Source of the DNA: Chloroflexota bacterium
GTDB taxonomy: Bacteria; Chloroflexota; Anaerolineae; Anaerolineales; JACQED01
Reading direction: 5' to 3'
Assembly (NCBI GenBank): GCA_016200785.1
Contig: JACQED010000308.1
Location: forward strand, 1 to 5,399
Length of the DNA stretch: 5,399 bases
Position numbers and translations under genes: made by a program
Part shown: in pieces, positions 1 to 5,399 of the stretch
Numbering within the stretch: position 1 is the stretch's first letter
Layout: every line of letters starts with the position of its first letter
Notes under the pieces: generated by a model
Database searches by the model: none
Seen by the model: only the letters and a program-made list of their open reading frames with translations
Told to the model about the DNA's origin: nothing

Positions 1-471
1 GCGGTCAACTTGCGCGGATCGTATTTCACCGCCCAGGCCGCCGCGCGGCAGATGCGGGCGCAGGGCGGCGGCGGGCGCATCATCTTTTCCTCGTCCATCA
101 CCGGGGCGCAGGCTGTCGCCTACGTCTCGGCCTATGCCATGTGCAAGGCCGCGTTGCGAATGCTGGCGCGCAATCTCGTCGCCGAACTCTCGCCGCATCG
201 CATCACCGTGAACGCTCTGCTGATCGGCGCGACGGTGACGCCGCGCAATCTGCGCGACGATCCCGACTACGACGAACACTGGGGCGCGGTGATCCCGCTG
301 GGCCGCGCTGCGCAGCCGGACGACGTCGCCTCGGCGGCGCTATTCCTGTGTTCCAACTCTGGCGCATTCATCACCGGCGCGACGCTGGCCGTTGACGGCG
401 GCTGGTCGTGCGTCAGCCCGACGCCGGAATTGAAATTTGTCCAACAGCACGAAGCGGCAAGGCAACAATGA
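1..471 (+). CDS. SDR-family NAD(P)-dependent oxidoreductase, 5'-partial (C-terminal 156 aa)
   Basis: This is the C-terminal part of a classical short-chain dehydrogenase; the reading frame is open to the window edge, so the start and the nucleotide-binding GxxxGxG motif lie upstream. Numbering from the first visible codon, the catalytic tetrad is complete: Asn3 in 'VNLRG', Ser32 in 'SSSITG', and Tyr45/Lys49 in 'YAMCK'. The last differs from the usual YxASK by having Met-Cys before Lys. The conserved 'ITVNAL', 'PLGRAAQPDDVASAALFL' and 'GATLAVDGGWS' blocks follow, and a 20-residue polar tail ends the protein. Family members of this type include glucose, fucose and other sugar dehydrogenases as well as 3-oxoacyl-ACP reductases. 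The neighbouring sugar-acid dehydratase favours a sugar or sugar-acid substrate, but that is inference. Its TGA overlaps the next gene's ATG (ATGA), indicating translational coupling. Family assignment is secure, substrate is not. Confidence 0.93.
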   Translation, partial: AVNLRGSYFTAQAAARQMRAQGGGGRIIFSSSITGAQAVAYVSAYAMCKAALRMLARNLVAELSPHRITVNALLIGATVTPRNLRDDPDYDEHWGAVIPLGRAAQPDDVASAALFLCSNSGAFITGATLAVDGGWSCVSPTPELKFVQQHEAARQQ

Positions 472-1373
472 TCGAGCGCATCGCCTATCGCGGCTGGCCG
501 AATTGCTATCGCCTGAGCAACGACCGTCTTGAATTGATCGCGACTTCGGACGTTGGGCCGCGCCTCGTGCATTTCGGCTTTGCGGGCAGGCGCAACGAAC
601 TCGGCGGGCTGGATGAGCAATTCGGAAGGATGGGCGGCGACGAGTGGCAGCTGTACGGCGGCCATCGCTTCTGGCACGCGCCCGAAGACCCTCAGCGCAA
701 TTACCTCCCGGACAACAGCCCGATCGAAGTTGCGACGGACGGTGATACTCTCACACTGACCCAGCCTGCCCACCCTACACTCGGCATTCGCAAAACGATC
801 GCGGTCATTTTGCGCGCCGACCGCCTCGAATTGACGCACACTCTGATCAACACCGGGGCGTGGCCTGTGGAACTTGCGCCGTGGGCGCTGACGATCATGG
901 CGGCTGGCGGCGTCGGTATTGCGCCGGTTACCCTTTCTCAGCCGCCGTACAGTCTTTTGCCCGATCGCGCGATCGTGATCTGGCCTTACGCCGGCCTCGA
1001 TGATCCGCGAGTGCGCTGGGGCCATCGCTTCATCACGGTGCGGCACGACCGGAGCCGCTCCGCGAAATTCAAGTTCGGCCTGACCGCGCCCGATGGCTGG
1101 CTGGCCTATCTACGGGACGGCAACCTGTTCGTCAAAACCTTTGACCGCCACCCCGACGCGCGCTATCCCGACCTCGGCTCTGCGATCGAGATATTCACCG
1201 ACGACCGCATCCTCGAACTCGAAACCCTCGGCCCACTCGTCATACTCGCCCCCGGCGCATCGGCGAGTCACTCCGAGCGCTGGTTTCTTTTCGATGGCGT
1301 GAAATGCGATCCGAACGACGACGACTCGATCGCGACCAATATCCTCCCACTCGTGGAACGAGCCGGAGCTTAA
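468..1373 (+). CDS. DUF4380 / galactose mutarotase-like protein
   Basis: A 301-residue soluble protein with no signal peptide. It carries the signature I associate with DUF4380, a family with the aldose 1-epimerase-like beta-sandwich fold. The signature comprises 'TSDVGPRL' (26-33), 'GGDEWQLYGGHRFWHAPE' (56-73), 'YLPDNSPI' (79-86), a central 'NTGAWPVELAPWALTIM' strand (128-144), and a C-terminal 'ELETLGPLVILAPG' followed by 'SHSERWFLF' (250-275). In true aldose epimerases a His and a late Glu act as acid and base; His66, His70 and Glu269 are candidates here, by analogy only. ATG at 468 is chosen because it makes an ATGA overlap with the SDR stop and has AAGG five bases upstream. The earlier in-frame ATG at 408 would overlap the SDR by more than 60 bases. 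The operon context suggests interconversion or recognition of a sugar or sugar lactone; no activity is established from the sequence. Confidence 0.88.
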   Translation: MIERIAYRGWPNCYRLSNDRLELIATSDVGPRLVHFGFAGRRNELGGLDEQFGRMGGDEWQLYGGHRFWHAPEDPQRNYLPDNSPIEVATDGDTLTLTQPAHPTLGIRKTIAVILRADRLELTHTLINTGAWPVELAPWALTIMAAGGVGIAPVTLSQPPYSLLPDRAIVIWPYAGLDDPRVRWGHRFITVRHDRSRSAKFKFGLTAPDGWLAYLRDGNLFVKTFDRHPDARYPDLGSAIEIFTDDRILELETLGPLVILAPGASASHSERWFLFDGVKCDPNDDDSIATNILPLVERAGA

Positions 1374-1430
1374 CCGCGAAGGCGCGAAGAGCGCGAAGGT
1401 TTTTCTTGGCGTCCTTCGCGTCTTCGCGGT
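1373..1430 (+). repeat. Intergenic repeat forming a long imperfect hairpin
   Basis: The gap between the DUF4380 gene and the dehydratase is built from an 8-base unit. CGCGAAGG or CGCGAAGA occurs at 1375-1382, 1383-1390 and 1392-1399, and its reverse complement at 1413-1420 and 1421-1428. Bases 1373-1389 pair with 1414-1430 in a 17-bp stem with a single G-U wobble (1382 with 1421); alternatively 1392-1399 pairs perfectly with 1413-1420, so the hairpin can slip between registers. The loop includes five Ts (1400-1404), but there is no T run after the stem, so it is not a classical terminator. From memory, closely similar 'accgcgaag...cttcgcggt' elements recur between genes in many environmental bacterial genomes, including Chloroflexota. 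It may stabilise or attenuate the mRNA between the two halves of the operon. Confidence 0.75.
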
Positions 1431-1431
1431 G

Positions 1432-1439
1432 AAAAGGAA
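1432..1439 (+). promoter_or_regulatory. Ribosome binding site that sets the dehydratase start
   Basis: The purine run AAAAGGAA contains AGGA (1435-1438), eight bases before the ATG at 1447. This supports the ATG over an in-frame GTG at 1429, which sits inside the right arm of the hairpin and has no good ribosome binding site. The site begins just after the stem ends, so folding of the repeat would leave it exposed or only slightly hindered. Confidence 0.7.
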
Positions 1440-1446
1440 TTTGCAG

Positions 1447-3603
1447 ATGATTACGATCCAAAGCACCTACAACCCCTATCGTGATAACGTGCAAGGCAAA
1501 GCCAACGAGCCGATCTGCGTCGCCGGCTTGCTGGATCGGGCGCGGCGCATTCTGGGCCTCGGCGTCCAATGCGATCTGGGCGACGTGTGGGATCGACTCG
1601 AAAGCAACGCGCCGCGCATCGCCATCATCGGCGGATCGCCCGACCACCCAGCGCACGTGATGGATCTCGAAACGACGCTCCGCGCCGCGGCGGCCATCTG
1701 GAATCGCGGCGGCGTTCCGTTCGCGTTCGGCGTCCCGGCCGTGTGCGACGGCACGGCGCAGAGCACGCGCGGCATGTGCTACTCACTGCAATCGCGCAAC
1801 GCCGTCACGCAGATGGTCGTCAACCAGATGGAAGGGCAGTCGTATCACGGCGCGTTCGTGATCCAAGGATGCGACAAAACGCCGATGGCGATCGTGTGTG
1901 CCCTCGCGCTCCTCGACCGCACGCGGCGGGCGCGCGGCGAGCCGCCGGTCTTCGCCACGTTCGCTCCGGCCCACGTCCTCAAAGGCGGCACGATCCCCGC
2001 CGACCTGCGCGCCGATCTCACCGCCCTCGCCGATCGCGCCGACTCGCTCGGCCACGCCGACATCGCCACTGACATCCGCGACACGCTGGAGTACATTTTG
2101 CAGTGTTCGTCCAATCAATCGTTTCAGGGCGTTCTCACGCGCGCCGTCGGCCTCGGGCTGCTTACGCGCACCCAGCACAAAGACTTCGAGAAGCGGTTGG
2201 CCGTCAACACCTGCGACGCGCAGGGCGGCATCTGCGCCTTTCACGGCACGGGCAACTCCAGCCGTGATATGGTCGCCGCGCTCGGCCTCGTCCATCCGGC
2301 GGTCGAGTTCCTCACCGACCCGCCGACCCAATCGCAAGTTGATGTCGTGGTGGCGTCGTTGATGGCGATCCGCGACGATCCCCGCTTCGGCGCTTCGGCG
2401 CTGGTTCGTGAGAATCTCCCCAACGCCGTCCGCGTTCACAGCGCCCTCGGCGGAAGCACGAATCTCGTCATGCACCTCGTCGCGGCGATGATCCACGCCG
2501 GAGTCAACTTCAGCCTGCACGACCTCGATGCGATTCACCGCGAGACGCCGATCCCCGATATTTTCAATTACAGCCTGACCGAGGGGCGCGACGTGTTCGC
2601 GCTGGCTCAGCAGTGTTGCGCCGGGCAAATTCGCGGGATGGAGACGGTGCTGCACGAACTGACGCGCAACGGCGTGCCAATGACGCTCGACGCGCCGACC
2701 GTCGCGGGGAAAACATGGCGAGAGCGACTCGACGAAGGCCGCGCCGCCGGAAATCTGAGCGCCGACGGCGTGACCGATCCGTCGAAGCGCATCATTCTCT
2801 CGACGCCGCGCCGGGCGATCAGCGGCGTTGACGTGCTGGCGGCCAACTGGTTCGAGAGCGCGGTCGTCAAGATCAGCGGAATGCCCGACGCGCAATTGAA
2901 CGAGTTCGACGAACAGGTCGAAGCGGTGGTCTATTTTGAGAACGAAGACGATGCAAACGCCGCACTTCTCGACGTGAAGTTCGTCTCCGGAAAATTGGAA
3001 GCGCGACTCGGCTTGACGTTCGAGACTCTGCGCGCGATCCACACCCACAACTCCCGGCGGGCGCGTGGTGATGAAATCCCCGCCGATGAACTCCTTCCCG
3101 CGATGTTGAAAGGCGGGACGCTGAAAATTGCAATTGTGGTCAGCGGGCAAGGCCCGGAGGCCTACGGCATGCCGGAGATGGCCACGCCGAATCTGTACAT
3201 CAACGCCGACGTGTTTCTGCGGCGGCTGACGACACTGATCAGCGATGGCCGCTATTCGGGCGTGTCGTACGGCGCGGCGGTCGGCCACGTGACGCCCGAG
3301 GCCGCGCGCGGCGGCGGCATCCTCTATCTGCGCGACGGCGACCTTCTCCACCTGCGCCTCCGCGCCCGGCGAATCGATCTGCTCGATCCATCCGCATTTG
3401 CGCGCGGGGAAATCCGATCGTGGCCCGGCGATCTCGCCGCCGACCGCGCCGAACTTGGCCGCGAACGGCTGGCGCGTATCCAAAAGCGACGCATGGAAAT
3501 CGCGCCGACAAATCAGATGATTGGCTACAGCGACGCGGCGCATGGCGTTGTGCCGCCGGCGGTGATGGCGGCGGCGGGGGAGAGGGTGGAAATCACAAAA
3601 TGA
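1447..3603 (+). CDS. IlvD/Edd-family dehydratase, long YjhG/YagF-like sugar-acid dehydratase
   Basis: A 718-residue cytoplasmic enzyme of the iron-sulphur IlvD/Edd family, which dehydrates dihydroxy acids or aldonic acids to 2-keto-3-deoxy acids. Visible motifs are 'VCDGTAQSTRGM' (99-110; Cys100, Asp101), 'GCDKTPMA' (141-148; Cys142, Asp143, Lys144), 'CDAQGGICAFHGTG' (256-269; Cys256, Cys263), 'HSALGGSTN' (331-339), 'YGMPEM' (573-578; metal-ligand-like Glu577), 'SDGRYSGVSYG' (599-609; probable catalytic Ser604) and 'GHVTPEA' (613-619). The canonical first cluster cysteine (IlvD 'PCNxH') is missing, replaced by 'SPDHPAH' (64-70), while a Cys precedes the metal-binding Asp in 'CDG', as I recall for E. 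coli YjhG/YagF D-xylonate dehydratases. It is about 100 residues longer than usual, with extra sequence between Cys142 and Cys256 and around 507-552. Start chosen by the ribosome binding site at 1435-1438; the stop overlaps the next gene's ATG. Family certain; substrate (xylonate-like or other aldonate) inferred. Confidence 0.93.
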   Translation: MITIQSTYNPYRDNVQGKANEPICVAGLLDRARRILGLGVQCDLGDVWDRLESNAPRIAIIGGSPDHPAHVMDLETTLRAAAAIWNRGGVPFAFGVPAVCDGTAQSTRGMCYSLQSRNAVTQMVVNQMEGQSYHGAFVIQGCDKTPMAIVCALALLDRTRRARGEPPVFATFAPAHVLKGGTIPADLRADLTALADRADSLGHADIATDIRDTLEYILQCSSNQSFQGVLTRAVGLGLLTRTQHKDFEKRLAVNTCDAQGGICAFHGTGNSSRDMVAALGLVHPAVEFLTDPPTQSQVDVVVASLMAIRDDPRFGASALVRENLPNAVRVHSALGGSTNLVMHLVAAMIHAGVNFSLHDLDAIHRETPIPDIFNYSLTEGRDVFALAQQCCAGQIRGMETVLHELTRNGVPMTLDAPTVAGKTWRERLDEGRAAGNLSADGVTDPSKRIILSTPRRAISGVDVLAANWFESAVVKISGMPDAQLNEFDEQVEAVVYFENEDDANAALLDVKFVSGKLEARLGLTFETLRAIHTHNSRRARGDEIPADELLPAMLKGGTLKIAIVVSGQGPEAYGMPEMATPNLYINADVFLRRLTTLISDGRYSGVSYGAAVGHVTPEAARGGGILYLRDGDLLHLRLRARRIDLLDPSAFARGEIRSWPGDLAADRAELGRERLARIQKRRMEIAPTNQMIGYSDAAHGVVPPAVMAAAGERVEITK
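3578..3590 (+). promoter_or_regulatory. Ribosome binding site for the epimerase gene
   Basis: A purine-rich stretch (GGGAGAGGGTGGA) inside the last codons of the dehydratase ends nine bases before the ATG at 3600. It makes re-initiation at the ATGA overlap likely and fixes the epimerase start, rather than in-frame codons further upstream such as the one at 3420, which lie deep within the dehydratase. Confidence 0.6.
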
Positions 3604-4631
3604 CAGAAGAACGATTCCTCATAACCGGCGCGATGGGTTGCCTCGGCGCGTGGACGGTGCGCGAACTAGTACGCGAAGGCACGCCCGTCGTCGCCTTTGA
3701 TCTCTCGACCGACGCGCGCCGCCTGCGGCTGATCATGTCAGACGACGAACTGGCGCGCGTCACGTTCCAGACCGGCGACATCACCGACCTCGCGCAAGTG
3801 GTTAGCGCCGTCGAGACGCACGGCATCACGCACATCGTCCACCTCGCCGCACTGCAAATCCCGTTCTGCCGGGCCGATCCGGTGCGTGGGGCGCAAGTGA
3901 ACGTCGTCGGCGCCGTCAATGTCTTTGAGGCCGCGAAGCATCGTCGCGTGCGGGGACTCGCCTTTGCGAGTTCCGTCGCCGTCTACGGCCCGCCGTCCGA
4001 TTACCCGCCCGGCCCGGTTGCCGCGAACGCGCGGCTCAATCCCGCGACGCATTACGGCGTTTACAAAGTCGCCAACGAGGGGACGGCGCGCGTCTATTGG
4101 GCGAGTGACGGCGTGGCAAGTGTGTGCCTTAGGCCGCACACCGTTTACGGCGTGGGGCGCGATCAGGGGATGACCTCGACGCCGACGGTCGCGATGCTGG
4201 CCGCCGCGGCCGGCAAGCCGTACCGAATTTCGTACGGCGGCCACAGCCTTCTGCAACACGCGCGAGACGTCGCGCGAGCGTTCATTCAAGCCGCGCGTTG
4301 CGGGCAACAAGGCGCAAGTGTTTTCAATCTCGGCGGCGCGATGTGCCACATGAGCGAGATCGTCGCCGCCATCGAATCCGCCGCGCCCGAGGTCAAAGGC
4401 CGGATCGCGTTCGAGCCGACGCCGATCCCTTATCCCGCCGAATTCGCGGACGATGGCATCGAGAACGCCACCCGGCCAATTGCTCGGCCTCCGGCCACGC
4501 CTCGACCTGACAATTCCCTTCGATCCACTTCAACAAATCAATGTGTTGCCGTTGCATCTCTTGCGGCGCGACCCAGATGTACCGCAGCCGGCCAGCCGAA
4601 ACCAGATCGGCCACCCCTTCGGCGTCGATGA
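3600..4631 (+). CDS. NAD-dependent epimerase/dehydratase (extended SDR) with a replaced C-terminus
   Basis: A Rossmann-fold extended SDR that binds NAD(P) and acts on a sugar, sugar acid or nucleotide sugar. Visible features are 'LITGAMGCLG' (7-16, with the GxxGxxG glycines at 10, 13 and 16), an acidic Asp34 after the second strand that suggests NAD preference, 'GDITD' (59-63), 'IVHLAAL' (79-85), 'NVVGAVNVFEAA' (101-112), 'ASSVAVYG' (123-130) with catalytic Ser, and 'YGVYK' with Tyr152/Lys156. 'LRPHTVYGVGRDQG' (177-190) and 'VFNLGG' (241-246) complete the fold. Homology runs to 'FEPTPIPYPAEFADDGIENA' (271-290). After about 4470 the remaining 53 codons are Pro/Arg-rich and are merely the antisense of the convergent glycosyltransferase; relatives normally continue about 30-45 residues with an amphipathic C-terminal segment. 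The gene is therefore probably 3'-truncated. It is coupled to the dehydratase by an ATGA overlap. Exact reaction unknown; uronate-dehydrogenase-like or epimerase roles both fit. Confidence 0.85.
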   Translation: MTEERFLITGAMGCLGAWTVRELVREGTPVVAFDLSTDARRLRLIMSDDELARVTFQTGDITDLAQVVSAVETHGITHIVHLAALQIPFCRADPVRGAQVNVVGAVNVFEAAKHRRVRGLAFASSVAVYGPPSDYPPGPVAANARLNPATHYGVYKVANEGTARVYWASDGVASVCLRPHTVYGVGRDQGMTSTPTVAMLAAAAGKPYRISYGGHSLLQHARDVARAFIQAARCGQQGASVFNLGGAMCHMSEIVAAIESAAPEVKGRIAFEPTPIPYPAEFADDGIENATRPIARPPATPRPDNSLRSTSTNQCVAVASLAARPRCTAAGQPKPDRPPLRRR

Positions 4632-4665
4632 CTTGATCGCCGCCGGAGAAGCCGCCGAAAGTCAC
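4393..4665 (-). pseudogene. GT39-like glycosyltransferase, C-terminal fragment in a shifted frame
   Basis: This minus-strand frame continues the glycosyltransferase after the break near 4665. It reads 'TFGGFSGGDQVIDAEGVADL' and then 'AGRLRYIWV' and 'LLKWIEGNCQVEAW', which match the pattern of the soluble C-terminal tail of Chloroflexota-type GT39 membrane glycosyltransferases: a GGFSGxD loop, a 'LRY' strand, then a Trp-containing helix ending in a Cys. The frame differs from that of the membrane part, so the two cannot be one polypeptide as the sequence stands. Homology-like sequence ends near 4471; the last 26 residues up to the stop at 4393 are Arg-rich antisense of the epimerase. A GTG lies at 4665, but independent translation of this tail is unlikely. 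Family assignment rests on my recollection of the tail pattern and on its position directly after the membrane part. Confidence 0.6.
4455..4480. other. Probable rearrangement or assembly junction between two convergent 3' ends
   Basis: Plus-strand epimerase homology stops near 4469 (Glu-Asn-Ala, residues 288-290). Minus-strand glycosyltransferase coding reads up to about 4471 ('EAEQLAG') and then continues as antisense of the epimerase. No intergenic bases, stop codons or terminator separate them, so both genes appear to have lost their 3' ends at the same point. No obvious repeat or insertion sequence flanks it. A deletion or a chimeric contig join would both produce this picture. Confidence 0.55.
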
Positions 4666-5399
4666 AACGGCGAGGCGTCCCGCGCGTTCAGGGTAGCGAC
4701 GAGGTAGAACGTGTCATCGGTTCGCGGCGCAAGATAGTCGATCAACATCTGAGCGCGCGCCTCGGGGCCGGTCGTTCCGCCCGGCGGCGGGCCGACCGCA
4801 CGCTGATTCGCGCCTTGTTCATCCGCTGTCGGCGGGCCGGCGTTGGGCAGATTGAAGTTGGGGTACAGGTCGAGCGCAGTAATCGCCGACCATGCCAGCG
4901 GCGCGATCAACAGCGCGGCGAGGCCGAGGCCGAGAGCGGCGGGCGGGATCCGGTTGATGCGCCGGGTCAGCACCAATGCCCCAACGCCCATCAGCGTCCC
5001 AACGACGATCAGCGGAATGAGTATCCCACGCTGATCGGGGTACTGCCGGAGGACGATCACCTGAAACGCCGCCGTGAGGCCGAGCGCGAGGACGGTCAAC
5101 CCCGTGCCGATCCACGCACGATCACGATACGTTTGCCACAGCGCCATGACGCCGATGCCGACCAGCGCGGCAAGGGGCGGAGCGAGCATGACGAGATAGT
5201 AAGCATGGAAAAGGTTGGCGACGCTGAAGAACACGACTTCCGTAATCAGCCACAGACCCCAAAGGATGAGCGCGCCGTGCTTGTCCGAGAGAGGGTAGCG
5301 CAGACGATCGCGGAACACGGCGACGAGCGCGCCGATCACTGCGAGCGGGATCAACCAACTGGCTTGGTCAACGAGCGGTTGCGCGAAGAGTCGAAGCGC
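4662..5399 (-). CDS. GT39/ArnT-like membrane glycosyltransferase, N-terminus outside window, frameshifted at its 3' end
   Basis: The frame is open to the window edge, so the catalytic N-terminal half lies beyond 5399. The visible 245 residues (counted from the edge) contain about six hydrophobic segments, roughly 14-30, 42-62, 66-88, 97-117, 125-146 and 152-172. The segment 'LFHAYYLVMLAPPLAAL' (63-79) is a hallmark of polyprenyl-phosphate-dependent ArnT/PMT-type transferases (GT39/GT83). After the membrane part comes a Gly/Pro-rich linker containing 'NLPNAGPP' (183-190) and then 'DYLAPRTDDTFYLVATLNAR' (221-240), the start of the C-terminal soluble domain. A TGA at 4664-4662 stops it early, and the rest of that domain continues in another frame. 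The protein would normally glycosylate a lipid or envelope component at the membrane. It is convergent with the sugar-catabolic operon and probably independent of it. Confidence 0.8.
   Translation of the reverse strand, partial: ALRLFAQPLVDQASWLIPLAVIGALVAVFRDRLRYPLSDKHGALILWGLWLITEVVFFSVANLFHAYYLVMLAPPLAALVGIGVMALWQTYRDRAWIGTGLTVLALGLTAAFQVIVLRQYPDQRGILIPLIVVGTLMGVGALVLTRRINRIPPAALGLGLAALLIAPLAWSAITALDLYPNFNLPNAGPPTADEQGANQRAVGPPPGGTTGPEARAQMLIDYLAPRTDDTFYLVATLNARDASPL

Noticed and set aside
962..975. Perfect 14-base palindrome CGATCGCGCGATCG.
   Set aside because: It lies inside the DUF4380 coding sequence and encodes ordinary residues; CGATCG-like words are frequent in this GC-rich sequence, and no second copy or operator context is seen.
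267..1046. A 259-codon minus-strand frame across the SDR/DUF4380 boundary.
   Set aside because: It crosses two well-supported plus-strand genes and shows no domain signature; it is a composition shadow.
1373..1430. Reading the intergenic hairpin as an intrinsic terminator.
   Set aside because: The Ts are in the loop (1400-1404) rather than after the stem, and the downstream gene has no visible promoter of its own.
1429..1446. GTG at 1429 as the dehydratase start, six codons earlier.
   Set aside because: It lies within the right arm of the hairpin without a ribosome binding site, whereas ATG at 1447 has AGGA at good spacing.
1240..1656. Minus-strand frames over the intergenic repeat with 'EDAKDAKKNLRALRAFAVK' or 'FTAKTRRTPRK' peptides.
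   Set aside because: Such peptides are what the CGCGAAGG-type repeat yields when translated; they commonly appear in spurious hypothetical proteins.
1783..3543. A 586-codon open frame on the minus strand, antisense to the dehydratase.
   Set aside because: It has no recognisable motifs and is Arg/Ala/Val-rich, as expected from the G/C third-position bias. The plus strand has complete IlvD/Edd motifs over the same region.
4217..4238. Inverted repeat with a 7-bp stem (GCCGTAC / GTACGGC).
   Set aside because: It is short, inside the epimerase coding region, lacks a T run, and is consistent with chance.
1..5399. CRISPR array, tRNA/rRNA genes, insertion sequence, defence system or phage genes.
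   Set aside because: No regularly spaced repeats, RNA-gene signatures, transposase motifs or terminal inverted repeats were seen; the window is metabolic and envelope genes.

Overview
This is a GC-rich bacterial window with strongly G/C-biased third codon positions, which is why many long antisense frames are spuriously open. It carries four tightly packed plus-strand genes and one broken minus-strand gene. The GT39-type membrane glycosyltransferase with a 'GGFSGGD' tail and the 'CGCGAAG/CTTCGCG' intergenic repeat both suggest an environmental Chloroflexota-like genome. That assignment is inference and only moderately supported.

Layout: (1) 1-471, C-terminal half of a short-chain dehydrogenase (SDR), cut by the window edge. 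(2) 468-1373, a DUF4380 / galactose-mutarotase-like protein, joined to the SDR by an ATGA overlap. (3) 1374-1446, a 73-base gap almost filled by a repeat-built hairpin, followed by a ribosome binding site. (4) 1447-3603, an unusually long (718 aa) IlvD/Edd-family dehydratase resembling the YjhG/YagF sugar-acid dehydratase branch. (5) 3600-4631, an NAD-dependent epimerase/dehydratase, ATGA-coupled to the dehydratase, whose last segment is not native. (6) 4393-5399 minus strand, a GT39/ArnT-like membrane glycosyltransferase with its N-terminus outside the window, a frameshift near 4665, and a C-terminus that runs into the epimerase.

The four plus-strand genes look like one operon for oxidative, non-phosphorylative breakdown of a sugar. 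A sugar (or sugar-acid) dehydrogenase, a mutarotase-like protein acting on the sugar or a related ligand, a sugar-acid dehydratase making a 2-keto-3-deoxy acid, and a second NAD-dependent enzyme would fit together. The substrate cannot be read from the sequence. The glycosyltransferase is convergent and probably unrelated in function.

The points most worth a second look are the rearranged iron-sulphur ligands and two large insertions of the dehydratase, the junction near 4470 where two convergent genes both lose their 3' ends, the frameshift in the glycosyltransferase, and the intergenic repeat.
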